A stretch of DNA of 64,000 nt, from positions 1 through 64,000 of the forward strand of contig JARGOL010000009.1 of NCBI GenBank assembly GCA_029212745.1, given 5' to 3'. The notes under the pieces were generated by a model, which saw only the letters and a program-made list of their open reading frames with translations, made no database searches and had not been told where the DNA came from. The position numbers and the translations under genes are program-made. Source of the stretch: Alcanivoracaceae bacterium. Lineage in GTDB: Bacteria; Pseudomonadota; Gammaproteobacteria; Pseudomonadales; Alcanivoracaceae. The first letter of the stretch is position 1; the number at the start of each line of letters is the position of its first letter. Below are positions 8,864-16,809 of this stretch, one piece after another.

Positions 8864-9805
8864 ATGAATGGCGAGAGCAGCAGCCCGATGCAGCCGGTCG
8901 GGAGCCAGCCCCGGCAAGCCGCGGACTGTCGTTCCCTGGTGCCGTTGCGCGCCGCTCTGGCCATTGCCCGGAACTGGTGCGGCATTACGCTCGCTATAGC
9001 GGCATATTCCATGATTGATGCACCGCTGCTGTATCCGGTTGTGGTTTTGCTGGTCGGTGCCTGCCAGCATGGGCTGGCCATTCTTGCCCATGATGGCGCG
9101 CATCGGCTGCTGTTTCGCCGGGCGAGCATCAATGACAGGGTGTCGGAGCTGCTGCTGGCCTGGCCGCTGTTTGCCAGTTTTGCCAAGTATCGCAACGAGC
9201 ACCTCGACCACCATCGGCACCTGAATAGCGATAAGGACCCTGACTGGGCCAGGAACCGGCCGGACCGGCTGGCAAGCAAGGCGTCACTGGCCGCGCGCGC
9301 CGCGCATCTTCTGGGCCTGAGCCATGCCCTTTCAACCGTGCGGGGATTCATGCTGCCCGCGGGGCAGGGCGAAAGCATTTCCCCACGCGGGGTGCCTGTG
9401 CGTGCCGTTTACTACCTTGCGTTGGCCGTTGCCCTGTCAGTCAGTGGCCACTGGCTGGATTTCGTTCTGCTCTGGGTTGTGCCTTATGCGCTGGTGTTTC
9501 TGCCACTCATGCGACTGCGCGGGATCATGGAGCACTGGCTGGCAGGCAGTGAGGGTGCCGGCACCCGTTCTGTGCTGATGAATCCCTGGCTCGGGTTTTT
9601 CTTTTTTCCGCACAACATCGGCTACCATGTCGAGCACCATGATTGCCCGGCCATACCGTTCTACCGTTTGCCCGAGTATGCGCGGGAAAATCGCTTGAGG
9701 CTCTTTGATGGCACTGATGAGCGTCGGCGGGTTGTCGGGTTGCGCGGCATGATTGCAGAGTTGTTGGCTTTGCTGAATCCAGGAAGACGGGTATCAGAAC
9801 GTTGA
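8864..9805 (+). CDS. Membrane fatty acid desaturase-family protein
   Basis: Integral-membrane diiron desaturase/hydroxylase, 313 residues. All three histidine boxes are present: HDGAH (about 73-77), HLDHHRHLN (about 110-118) and HNIGYHVEHH (about 250-259), with hydrophobic spans between them. These coordinate the two irons in acyl desaturases and related hydroxylases. The start has an AAGGGGAG ribosome binding site. It lies between dehydrogenase and glycosyltransferase genes in one operon, so the substrate may be a lipid or lipid-linked sugar made by this cluster rather than bulk membrane fatty acids. Desaturase versus hydroxylase or ketolase cannot be told from sequence alone. Confidence 0.87.
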   Translation: MNGESSSPMQPVGSQPRQAADCRSLVPLRAALAIARNWCGITLAIAAYSMIDAPLLYPVVVLLVGACQHGLAILAHDGAHRLLFRRASINDRVSELLLAWPLFASFAKYRNEHLDHHRHLNSDKDPDWARNRPDRLASKASLAARAAHLLGLSHALSTVRGFMLPAGQGESISPRGVPVRAVYYLALAVALSVSGHWLDFVLLWVVPYALVFLPLMRLRGIMEHWLAGSEGAGTRSVLMNPWLGFFFFPHNIGYHVEHHDCPAIPFYRLPEYARENRLRLFDGTDERRRVVGLRGMIAELLALLNPGRRVSER

Positions 9806-11379
9806 AAACGCTTGAGAGAATGCTCGCACGGGTGCCGGCCTGGTGCTATTTGCCGCTGCTTTTCCTGTTGTATACTGCCCTTGCCTGGCTTGGCAGCCTG
9901 GAAGGTGAGTTCGCCTATCGCTGGGCGTGGGTTGAAGGTTCGAACCTGCTCGGCATTGATGACGCCTACCGGTACTACCTGAGCAAATACGCATTCACCA
10001 GCGGACAAATCTACGCATGGGATTATGTGCTGCCGGCAAGCACCTTCTTTTTTGGCGCGATCAACGCGTTTTTGGGCTCTGAGATATTTTTGGCCCGGGC
10101 CGTGATTGTCTGTTTTTCCCTGCTGGGTATTACCTGTCTTTACCGCGCCATCAGGATGATGAACCTGTCTCTCTGGACGGCCCTTGGGGCCATGGCGATC
10201 TATGCCCTGATGCCCGTTGTCGTCATCATGAACATGAGCTTTTACGGTGAGATGCTGCTGCTGGTGATCTTCTCTGCGGCGGTTTTCTTTTATCTCCGGG
10301 AGCGGCTTCTGCTGGCCGCTTTCCTGATCTCCCTTCTGCCCCTCGCGCGTCCGGAAGGCATCTTCCTGTTAGCCCCTTTTTCACTGGCCTTGTTGATGAG
10401 GCGGCAGTACGCCGCCTTTCTCATGACCGGCGCCAGTGGTTTTTGCTTCCTGCTGTTTCTGCTCTACTATTTTGACGGCGATCTGACGCTTCTCTACGAG
10501 TGGCGCGTGGAGATTCGGCGCATCTGGAGTCTCTTCGTGATGCCGAATACATACGCGTTTCCATTGCTCGGTACCTTTAATCCCCTGTGGGTGATTCCTG
10601 CGGCGGTTGGCCTTCTGGTTCCCGGCATGCGCCGTTACTGGCCGATCTGGAGTGGCGCCTTTCTCTGGTTGCTGTTCTACAGCACGCTGGTGGCCACCGG
10701 CCTGTCGAGCTATGAGTCACGCTACCTGATTGCCTGCTTCCCGGCACTGACGATTGGCTTCGCCGCGCTGGTTGACTACATCAACAATCAGGTAGCGAAG
10801 GATCTCTGGGCGGAATACAGTCGCCTTTTCAGCGGGTTCCTGGTGGTCTTCATCGTCGGCGAACATATGCTCCAGATTGACCCGATCAAGCACCGTATGG
10901 GCGGCGAGCGGGTGCCTCTGCAGTCCATGCGTGTGTTTAACCCGGACTTTGTGCGCGTTACCAGCGAAGACCTGGAGGAGATTTCCGGGATGTCACGGAA
11001 AATCAGCCATCTGTTTGCCGAGCATCCCAGGATTGATACGTTGCTGGTTTTCAATCCGGATATTTTCTATTCGCTGTCACCCTACATTGCACGGACGGAC
11101 AAGCGGGTGTTTCTTGCGCCGCTGCCCCAACAGGTTTCTATCGGTGTGACCGGCGGCAGTTTTTTTACCTATGGACAGTTTGGCAGGAAATACGCCTATT
11201 TCGATCTGTACGAGCCCAAGGGTGCGCTTGACGGTATTGCGATCTATGCCGGCTATCTGGACGCGCCGGAAACCATTCCCCGTTACAGCTTCGGTGACAG
11301 GCGCCTTTTCGTTGTCGGCTACCGGGAGCGCCTGGAGCCGGCTGACCTGATCGACATGCCGGTGCAGTTTTACCAATGA
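9802..11379 (+). CDS. GT-C/GT39-like polytopic membrane glycosyltransferase
   Basis: Membrane protein of 525 residues with about ten hydrophobic helices in the first 370 residues and a soluble C-terminal domain of about 150. An acidic GIDDAYRYYLSKY segment follows the first helix, in the position where GT-C enzymes (ArnT/PMT type) carry catalytic acid residues in the first external loop. This suggests transfer of a sugar from a polyprenyl-phosphate donor on the outer face of the inner membrane. The start is probably TTG at 9802, overlapping the previous stop as TTGA; an ATG at 9820 is the alternative. Acceptor and donor are unknown. Assignment rests on topology and the acidic loop. Confidence 0.65.
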   Translation: MKTLERMLARVPAWCYLPLLFLLYTALAWLGSLEGEFAYRWAWVEGSNLLGIDDAYRYYLSKYAFTSGQIYAWDYVLPASTFFFGAINAFLGSEIFLARAVIVCFSLLGITCLYRAIRMMNLSLWTALGAMAIYALMPVVVIMNMSFYGEMLLLVIFSAAVFFYLRERLLLAAFLISLLPLARPEGIFLLAPFSLALLMRRQYAAFLMTGASGFCFLLFLLYYFDGDLTLLYEWRVEIRRIWSLFVMPNTYAFPLLGTFNPLWVIPAAVGLLVPGMRRYWPIWSGAFLWLLFYSTLVATGLSSYESRYLIACFPALTIGFAALVDYINNQVAKDLWAEYSRLFSGFLVVFIVGEHMLQIDPIKHRMGGERVPLQSMRVFNPDFVRVTSEDLEEISGMSRKISHLFAEHPRIDTLLVFNPDIFYSLSPYIARTDKRVFLAPLPQQVSIGVTGGSFFTYGQFGRKYAYFDLYEPKGALDGIAIYAGYLDAPETIPRYSFGDRRLFVVGYRERLEPADLIDMPVQFYQ

Positions 11380-11404
11380 TCTTTCCAGCGGCGGGGGCCT
11401 GTCC

Positions 11405-12013
11405 ATGCGAATGATACCGGCCTGGCTGGAGGGGTGGTTGCTTCGCCTGATCGGCGTGCCGGCGGCGCAAAGCAGGCTGGTTGATGTCTGTCGCACGGCG
11501 CTTGAGGGGCGGGCGCCGGTCAGCGTGCTGGATCTCGGTTGTGGTTCCGGTGTCTACGCGGGTCTGCTGCCATTTGAACGATACACTGGTGTTGACCGGT
11601 CCCGGCAATGCATCGAGTCTGCCCGTAGCCACTGCCGTCATTCCGGGGCATCGTTCCAGTGCGCCGATGTCAGCGCATTCCTCGCCGACGACAAGGGCCC
11701 GTATGACCTGGTCCTGATGGTGGGATTGCTGCACCATCTGGACGATAGCACTGGCAGGGCGGTTCTTGAGGCGTCGGCCCGGTTGCTGACGCAGGGCGGT
11801 GTGGCGGTGTCAGTTGATCCGGTCCTGTTGCCGCGTCAGAGGCCAATGGCACGATTGATGGCGTTGCTGGACAGGGGTAATCATGTTCGCACCCGCGAGG
11901 GCTATGGCGCCCTTGTTCCGGACGCTTTGCGTATTCACGAGCAGCGGGTGTCTGGATCAGAGCTGCGTGTTCCCCAGGACCTGTTATTGATGGTCATGAG
12001 GAGGGCCTGGTGA
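11405..12013 (+). CDS. Class I SAM-dependent methyltransferase
   Basis: Soluble methyltransferase, 202 residues. SAM-binding motif I is VLDLGCGSGVYAG (about residues 40-52), then YTGVDRS (motif II acidic region) and LVLMVGLLHHLDD (motif III-like). No lipid or nucleic-acid domain is attached, so the substrate cannot be named. It could be a sugar hydroxyl or a small lipid intermediate, given the operon. Its stop overlaps the start of a second methyltransferase by 4 bases. Confidence 0.82.
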   Translation: MRMIPAWLEGWLLRLIGVPAAQSRLVDVCRTALEGRAPVSVLDLGCGSGVYAGLLPFERYTGVDRSRQCIESARSHCRHSGASFQCADVSAFLADDKGPYDLVLMVGLLHHLDDSTGRAVLEASARLLTQGGVAVSVDPVLLPRQRPMARLMALLDRGNHVRTREGYGALVPDALRIHEQRVSGSELRVPQDLLLMVMRRAW

Positions 12014-12876
12014 AGACGGATTCGGATTTTCTGCGCGACTGCATGGATGTCTCGCCGGCGGTGATACGGTCGATTGCGGAGCGGTATGAGGTTGATCCGG
12101 ATTTCGTCGCCACTGCCATCGCCGCCAGCATCGACGACGCCTGCTTTTACATCAATGTGGTGCGGGAACGCTTCCCGCCGGGCGCACACTTGCTCGAGGC
12201 CGGTGCCGGACTGGGGCTTCTGACCCTGCTGCTGGAGCGCCATGGCTACAGCGTGTCCTGCCTGGAGCCGTTTTCCGGGCCATTCTCTCCGTATGCTGAT
12301 GTGCGCCGGCTGATGGGTATTGATGACCATGCGCTATCAGGCGCCTTCTATACGGACATGTCGCAAGTGCCCACCGGGGAGTTCGACGGTGTGGTCAGTT
12401 TCAATGTGGCGGAACATGTGGCGGACATTCGCGAATTTATTCTGGGCCTCGCCGGCGCACTGGTGTCGGGCGGGGCGATGGTGGTGATCTGTCCCAATTA
12501 CAATGTGCCGTACGAGCCTCATGTAGGCGCCTTTTTCACACGGCCAATAAGCGGAGAATCCCATCCTCGCCTCTGGCGCCGGTTGAATCGGTTCCAGAAA
12601 GACGTCATCACGACACTCAATTATGTGACCTACCAGGATATCCGGGCGCTACTGGATGCAACGCCTTATCGACTGTCATTTGATCGCGCCATTTTTCCCA
12701 TGTCGGTGCGCCGCCTGATGGAAAGCCGTGCCTTCAAGAAGAAACATCCACACCTTTCGGCAACGAGCAGCCGGGTGCTGTTGCGTCTGGCCAGCATGGT
12801 TGCGGGGCTTGTCCCGGCGAGATGGTTGACCCCGATGCTGTTCGAGGTGCATCGGCCGAAGGAGAGTGCCCATTGA
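12010..12876 (+). CDS. SAM-dependent methyltransferase, second copy
   Basis: Methyltransferase-fold protein, 288 residues, with glycine-rich SAM site LLEAGAGLGLLTLLLERHG (about 58-76) and FDGVVSFNVAEHVAD (about 125-139). It differs clearly from the preceding enzyme, with a longer C-terminal region rich in Arg and aromatics, so the pair is not a recent duplication. The GTG start at 12010 overlaps the previous stop (GTGA). The next gene overlaps its end by 4 bases. Substrate unknown; the context points to glycan or glycolipid tailoring. Confidence 0.78.
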   Translation: MKTDSDFLRDCMDVSPAVIRSIAERYEVDPDFVATAIAASIDDACFYINVVRERFPPGAHLLEAGAGLGLLTLLLERHGYSVSCLEPFSGPFSPYADVRRLMGIDDHALSGAFYTDMSQVPTGEFDGVVSFNVAEHVADIREFILGLAGALVSGGAMVVICPNYNVPYEPHVGAFFTRPISGESHPRLWRRLNRFQKDVITTLNYVTYQDIRALLDATPYRLSFDRAIFPMSVRRLMESRAFKKKHPHLSATSSRVLLRLASMVAGLVPARWLTPMLFEVHRPKESAH

Positions 12877-13874
12877 CGGCGCCAGACTGGCAGCAAACTG
12901 GGCCCTCCGATGAGGGCCTGGTGCGCTGCCTGCACGCAGCGCTTGAGGGCGGAGCTCGGGCCTGCCCGTTCGCGCATATGCCGTACGCGGCATTACCCGG
13001 TGCGGCTGCATCAGTCGGCGAGCTGCTGTTGGCTGACGCCATCGCCGTGTTCGCCAGCGTGTCCCGGACGGGTGGCCTGCGCGCGGCTTTGATTGTCTGT
13101 CATCTTCCCTGGGACAGTGAGTTTTTTGGCCAGCCTGTGTATGCGCTACGCGTCCTTGCGCCGTCTGACGACGTCGTCGACCCGGATGACTGGCGAGAGG
13201 GGTTGGCACGTGCGATGGACCTGGTCCGGGAGCGAGCACCCGGTGCCCATGTCTCCTGTCGTGTGTATCCGGACAATGCCGGTCTGCTCGCTGCGCTGCC
13301 GGATTCAGGGTTCTGGCTGGTCGATACGCAACTGCACATGATCGCGCGCCGCGCTGACCTCAATGACATTCGACCAGGGGCGGCGGTCATTCGTCTGAAC
13401 GATGCCGCACGGCATGGACCACTCGTGGAAGCATTCGCCAGGACCTGTGCGTTTCCGTCACGACTGAGCCGGGATGCTTTTTTTGACCCCGCCAGGGTTG
13501 CCGAAATGAATCACCGCTGGCTGCGCCAGTTATGTTTCGATGAAAATGGTGTTGCGTTTGGAGTGCTCTCGCAGGGTCGGCTGGCCGGGTTTGCCGGCGG
13601 CCAGCTGATGACGGAACCCGCCGGCAATGGCACCCGCCAGTTCGTTTCCCGCATCCTCGCCGGTTCAGTGCCGGGCAAGGGCGCCCAGGGGTTCTATGCG
13701 ATGAGCCGCCTTGGCGCCACGGTGGCAAAGCAGGCGGCCTATGTCGAAGCTGTCATATCCGTGGCAAATACGGGTGCACTAAGGATGGTTGAACGGCTGG
13801 GCTATCGCACCTTCGCGGCCAGCCACTGTTTCCATTTCCGGCCTGTCAGCGCAACGCCCCCGCCAGCACGCTGA
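12873..13874 (+). CDS. WecD-like GNAT acetyltransferase
   Basis: GNAT-type N-acyltransferase, 333 residues from a TTG start. The frame is open upstream, but TTG at 12873 has a strong AAGGAGAG site 6 bases away and overlaps the previous stop (TTGA). The segment LPWDSEFFGQPV (about 74-85) is a hallmark of dTDP-fucosamine acetyltransferase WecD and relatives; the C-terminal GNAT core includes AVISVANTGALRMVERLGY. A WecE-type aminotransferase lies at 16810-17952, so this enzyme plausibly acetylates the amino sugar WecE makes. It is longer than E. coli WecD (about 224 residues), with extra sequence at the N-terminus. It ends 29 bases inside the convergent epimerase gene. Confidence 0.7.
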   Translation: MTAPDWQQTGPSDEGLVRCLHAALEGGARACPFAHMPYAALPGAAASVGELLLADAIAVFASVSRTGGLRAALIVCHLPWDSEFFGQPVYALRVLAPSDDVVDPDDWREGLARAMDLVRERAPGAHVSCRVYPDNAGLLAALPDSGFWLVDTQLHMIARRADLNDIRPGAAVIRLNDAARHGPLVEAFARTCAFPSRLSRDAFFDPARVAEMNHRWLRQLCFDENGVAFGVLSQGRLAGFAGGQLMTEPAGNGTRQFVSRILAGSVPGKGAQGFYAMSRLGATVAKQAAYVEAVISVANTGALRMVERLGYRTFAASHCFHFRPVSATPPPAR

Positions 13875-14973
13875 CAGTGTCGGGTGTTTCCTGTCCTGCT
13901 GCTGGGCGCGCATCGTCCGGGTGGCGCAGCAGTGAGCCGTGCATGACCAGATCGGTGTTTTGCGCGGCACTCTGTTCAATGTGGCGGTACCAGTCCAGTC
14001 GTATCGTTTCCGGCCCGTCGCTGGTGCGCCCATTTTCCAGCGCATCAACGATTTCTTCGACACCGGTTGCTACGCTGGTGCCAGGCAGCCAGCCGAGCAG
14101 TTGCCTGAGCCTGTCGAACCTGACCTCGTAACTGCGGCTATCCGCAGAGCCGTAGAAGGCGGTACTGACCGTTGTGCCACAGGTGCGTGACAGTTGCTGG
14201 CTGACGGTCATGGCCACGTCCCTGAGGGCAATATTCAGCGCTTCGCTGCCAACGTTGATGATGTGCTTGTTGAGAACGGATGAAGGCATCGCCAGCATCC
14301 TGGCAAACGCCTCGGTCACGTCCCGGACATGAATAAAAGGCCGTCGCTGGCTGCCATCGCGCATCAGCCGCACGGTCTGTTGCTTCCAGCCGTCACGGGA
14401 CATGGCATTGATGGCGAGGTCGAATCGCATTCGCGGCGACAGGCCAAACACGGTGGCAAGGCGCAATACGGTCACGTGGAAATCCGTGTCTGCCAGCGGC
14501 AGGATGTCGCGCTCTGCGGCAAGGTTCGCGCGCGCATAGTCGGTTTGTGGTGCCGGCACGCTGGATTCGTCGACACATGATGGGTTGAAGCCATAGACGC
14601 TGCAGCTGGAGGGCAGCATGTAGTGGTCGACCCCGGCTTCCCGGGCCAGGCGGGCGGTGCGCAACCGGGCACGGTGATTGATCGCCCAGGTGCTGTCGGG
14701 GTAGTGCGCTCCGGTGGGATCATTCGAGACTGCGGCCAGGTCGATGACCCGCGTCACGCCCTTGAACAGGTGCCGCGGCAGGAAACGGGTATCTTCACGG
14801 ACCACCTCCAGGCCTGGCGCAGGTGCGGGCGCTGGGCCGAAGAAAAAGCGGTCGACGGCAATCACCGAATGACCCTCAGCAAGTAGCACGGGCACCAGCA
14901 CCGAGCCGATGTAGCCGCCAGCACCGGTCACCAGTACATGTTCACGCGTGGTTGTTATTTTTGTGGTATCCAT
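13846..14973 (-). CDS. NAD-dependent nucleotide-sugar epimerase/dehydratase, YxxxN variant
   Basis: Extended short-chain dehydrogenase acting on nucleotide sugars, 375 residues. The N-terminal Rossmann motif is VTGAGGYIGS (about 15-24), then IDLAAVSNDP (about 78-87), the usual H/L-AA region, and PSSCSVYG (about 121-128). The catalytic YxxxK appears as Tyr146-Ala-Arg-Ala-Asn150: the DNA reads AAC where Lys is expected. The Lys normally positions NAD and lowers the Tyr pKa, so activity may be altered, lost or replaced by another residue. Its neighbours (WecD-like, WecE-like, GT-C) suggest a role in sugar precursor supply. Its 3' end overlaps the convergent GNAT gene. Confidence 0.83.
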   Translation of the reverse strand: MDTTKITTTREHVLVTGAGGYIGSVLVPVLLAEGHSVIAVDRFFFGPAPAPAPGLEVVREDTRFLPRHLFKGVTRVIDLAAVSNDPTGAHYPDSTWAINHRARLRTARLAREAGVDHYMLPSSCSVYGFNPSCVDESSVPAPQTDYARANLAAERDILPLADTDFHVTVLRLATVFGLSPRMRFDLAINAMSRDGWKQQTVRLMRDGSQRRPFIHVRDVTEAFARMLAMPSSVLNKHIINVGSEALNIALRDVAMTVSQQLSRTCGTTVSTAFYGSADSRSYEVRFDRLRQLLGWLPGTSVATGVEEIVDALENGRTSDGPETIRLDWYRHIEQSAAQNTDLVMHGSLLRHPDDARPAAGQETPDTVSVLAGALR

Positions 14974-15125
14974 TGGCCTGTCGCTGGTTGCCGGTCATGG
15001 TCAGGGCGCGCTGGCCGCCAGTATAGCGCAGGCAGCGGCCGGGCCGGTATGGCCCGGGACGGCGCCTGCAGGCGGTGATGGCGACCGGAAGCCGCAATCG
15101 GCGATAAATGGTCGTTCCGGTATAT

Positions 15126-15141
15126 TGTGACACAGTTCACA
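15126..15141. promoter_or_regulatory. Perfect CRP/Vfr-type palindrome
   Basis: TGTGACACAGTTCACA is an exact TGTGA-N6-TCACA match, the CRP-family consensus. It lies between the divergent epimerase (start 14973) and radical SAM (start about 15200) genes, 59 bases before the latter. Either or both promoters may respond to cAMP-CRP/Vfr or a related regulator. Confidence 0.65.
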
Positions 15142-15199
15142 TTGCGGTAGTTTGAGGCAATAGGGTGTGTTCCAGCACCTTCTGCAGGGATGTCTGTCC

Positions 15200-16795
15200 G
15201 TGACAACAAAAAAGATCAGGGTTGAGAATCAAAAGGGCGTGGTCAGCTCGACCTTCGAGACGTTCCTGAATGGCGCGATCAATCCCGGTTGCCGGCCATT
15301 CCGCGTTCTTTTCATCAAGCCCTGGCAGGCATCGCGCTACAACGTTACCGGCCCGCCGCTGGGCATACTCTATCTGATATCCGTGCTGCGCAAACGCTTC
15401 GGCGACGCCGTCACCATCGATTTCTGGGACATGCAGGTTTATCGCCAGAGCGTTGACTCGGTGGACGCGGTGACCCGGCGGCTGGAGCAAAGCCGTCCCG
15501 ATGTGGTTGCTGTGTCAGCCCTGAACCAGGAAGCGGCCTGCAGCTATCGCCTGGCCCAGCTGGTCAAGGCCCACGATCCTTCGATCATCACGGCCATCGG
15601 CGGCCCCTTCGCCCTGCGCCAGGCAAATGTGATCATGAAGGAAAGCTGTTTTGACTGGGTATTCGAAGGCGCCGCTGATCGCACCTTTACGGTTGCCCTT
15701 GAACGCTACTTCAGTGGTCTGCCCCTGGGGCAGGATCTTCCCGGGTTCAGTTACCGCTCAGGCGATACAGTGCACATGGGGTCTGGCCAGGATCTCATTA
15801 CCGACCTGGATGCCATTCCGTTGCCGGCCTGGGACCTTATCGATTTCGAGCGCTACCGCTGGCGTGACCGGCCGCGCCTGATCACCAATCCGTACGAAAC
15901 CCGCTATGCGTTCCTGTTTACCTCGCGCGGCTGTCCGTACCTGTGCAACTACTGCCATGACATCTTCACAAAGCGTTTCGTGTACCGCTCCGAGGATAAT
16001 GTCATTGCGGAAATGCGGATGCTCTACGACGACTATGGTGTGCGTGAGTTCCACATCATTGATGACATCTTCAATCTGCACAAACCACGCGCCAAGGCAC
16101 TGATGCGGCGTATTGCAACCGAATTTGACGACATCCTGATCGCATTTCCCAACGGCCTGCGCGCTGACATTCTCGACAAGGAGCTCATCGACCTGATGGT
16201 CAAGGCGGGCACCTATAACGTCGGCATCGCCATTGAGACAGTAACGCCACGCCTGCAGGAAAAGATCGAGAAGTTCCTGGATGTGGAGAAAGCCAACTGG
16301 GCGATCACCGAGTTCGCGCGCCAGGGCTGTATCGTGAACGGCTTCTTCATGCTTGGTTTCCCCGGGGAAACGGTGGAGGAGTTGAGGAGTACCATTGGTT
16401 TTGCCCACAAGAGTGCGCTCACCCATGCCTTCTTCTTTTCGGTGGTGCCACAGCCGCAAACGCCGATCTACGACCTGGCCATGCAGGAAGCGCCTGACAT
16501 GACGGAGATGCTGGCGCGGCATGAGCGTGGCCAGATGTATACCGGTGGCTATTCCTGGTATTCGCATGTCTACGGTTTTGACCTGGAACGGGAGATCAGC
16601 CTGGCGGGATTGCGCTTCTACCTGAAGCCGTCACGTCTGCTGCGCGCCCTGCAGGTATACCCGATGGCATTGCTGGTGCCCGCCGGTTTCAATGTCTTCC
16701 GTCGTTTCGGCCAGGCCCTCTGGGAAGGTGCCAAGAACTCCCTTCGCGGATGGCGTGCGCGTGGAACCGGCGACAAGGATATCAAGCTGCCCTGA
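15200..16795 (+). CDS. Radical SAM protein with B12-binding-like N-terminal domain
   Basis: Radical SAM enzyme, 531 residues from GTG 15200 (AGGGA site 9 bases upstream); GTG at 15167 would add 11 residues. The N-terminal half has the fold signature of cobalamin-binding radical SAM proteins (GPPLGILYLISVLRKR near 52-67, then DVVAVSALNQEA and TAIGGPFA) but I see no DxHxxG, so His-on cobalamin binding is doubtful. The [4Fe-4S] motif is GCPYLCNYC (Cys245, Cys249, Cys252). Later, NGFFMLGFPGET is typical of the family. Such enzymes make C-methylations or rearrangements on lipids, sugars and cofactors. Substrate unknown; the neighbourhood suggests glycan or lipid modification. Confidence 0.85.
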   Translation: MTTKKIRVENQKGVVSSTFETFLNGAINPGCRPFRVLFIKPWQASRYNVTGPPLGILYLISVLRKRFGDAVTIDFWDMQVYRQSVDSVDAVTRRLEQSRPDVVAVSALNQEAACSYRLAQLVKAHDPSIITAIGGPFALRQANVIMKESCFDWVFEGAADRTFTVALERYFSGLPLGQDLPGFSYRSGDTVHMGSGQDLITDLDAIPLPAWDLIDFERYRWRDRPRLITNPYETRYAFLFTSRGCPYLCNYCHDIFTKRFVYRSEDNVIAEMRMLYDDYGVREFHIIDDIFNLHKPRAKALMRRIATEFDDILIAFPNGLRADILDKELIDLMVKAGTYNVGIAIETVTPRLQEKIEKFLDVEKANWAITEFARQGCIVNGFFMLGFPGETVEELRSTIGFAHKSALTHAFFFSVVPQPQTPIYDLAMQEAPDMTEMLARHERGQMYTGGYSWYSHVYGFDLEREISLAGLRFYLKPSRLLRALQVYPMALLVPAGFNVFRRFGQALWEGAKNSLRGWRARGTGDKDIKLP

Positions 16796-16809
16796 AGCCG
16801 TGGCCGCCG

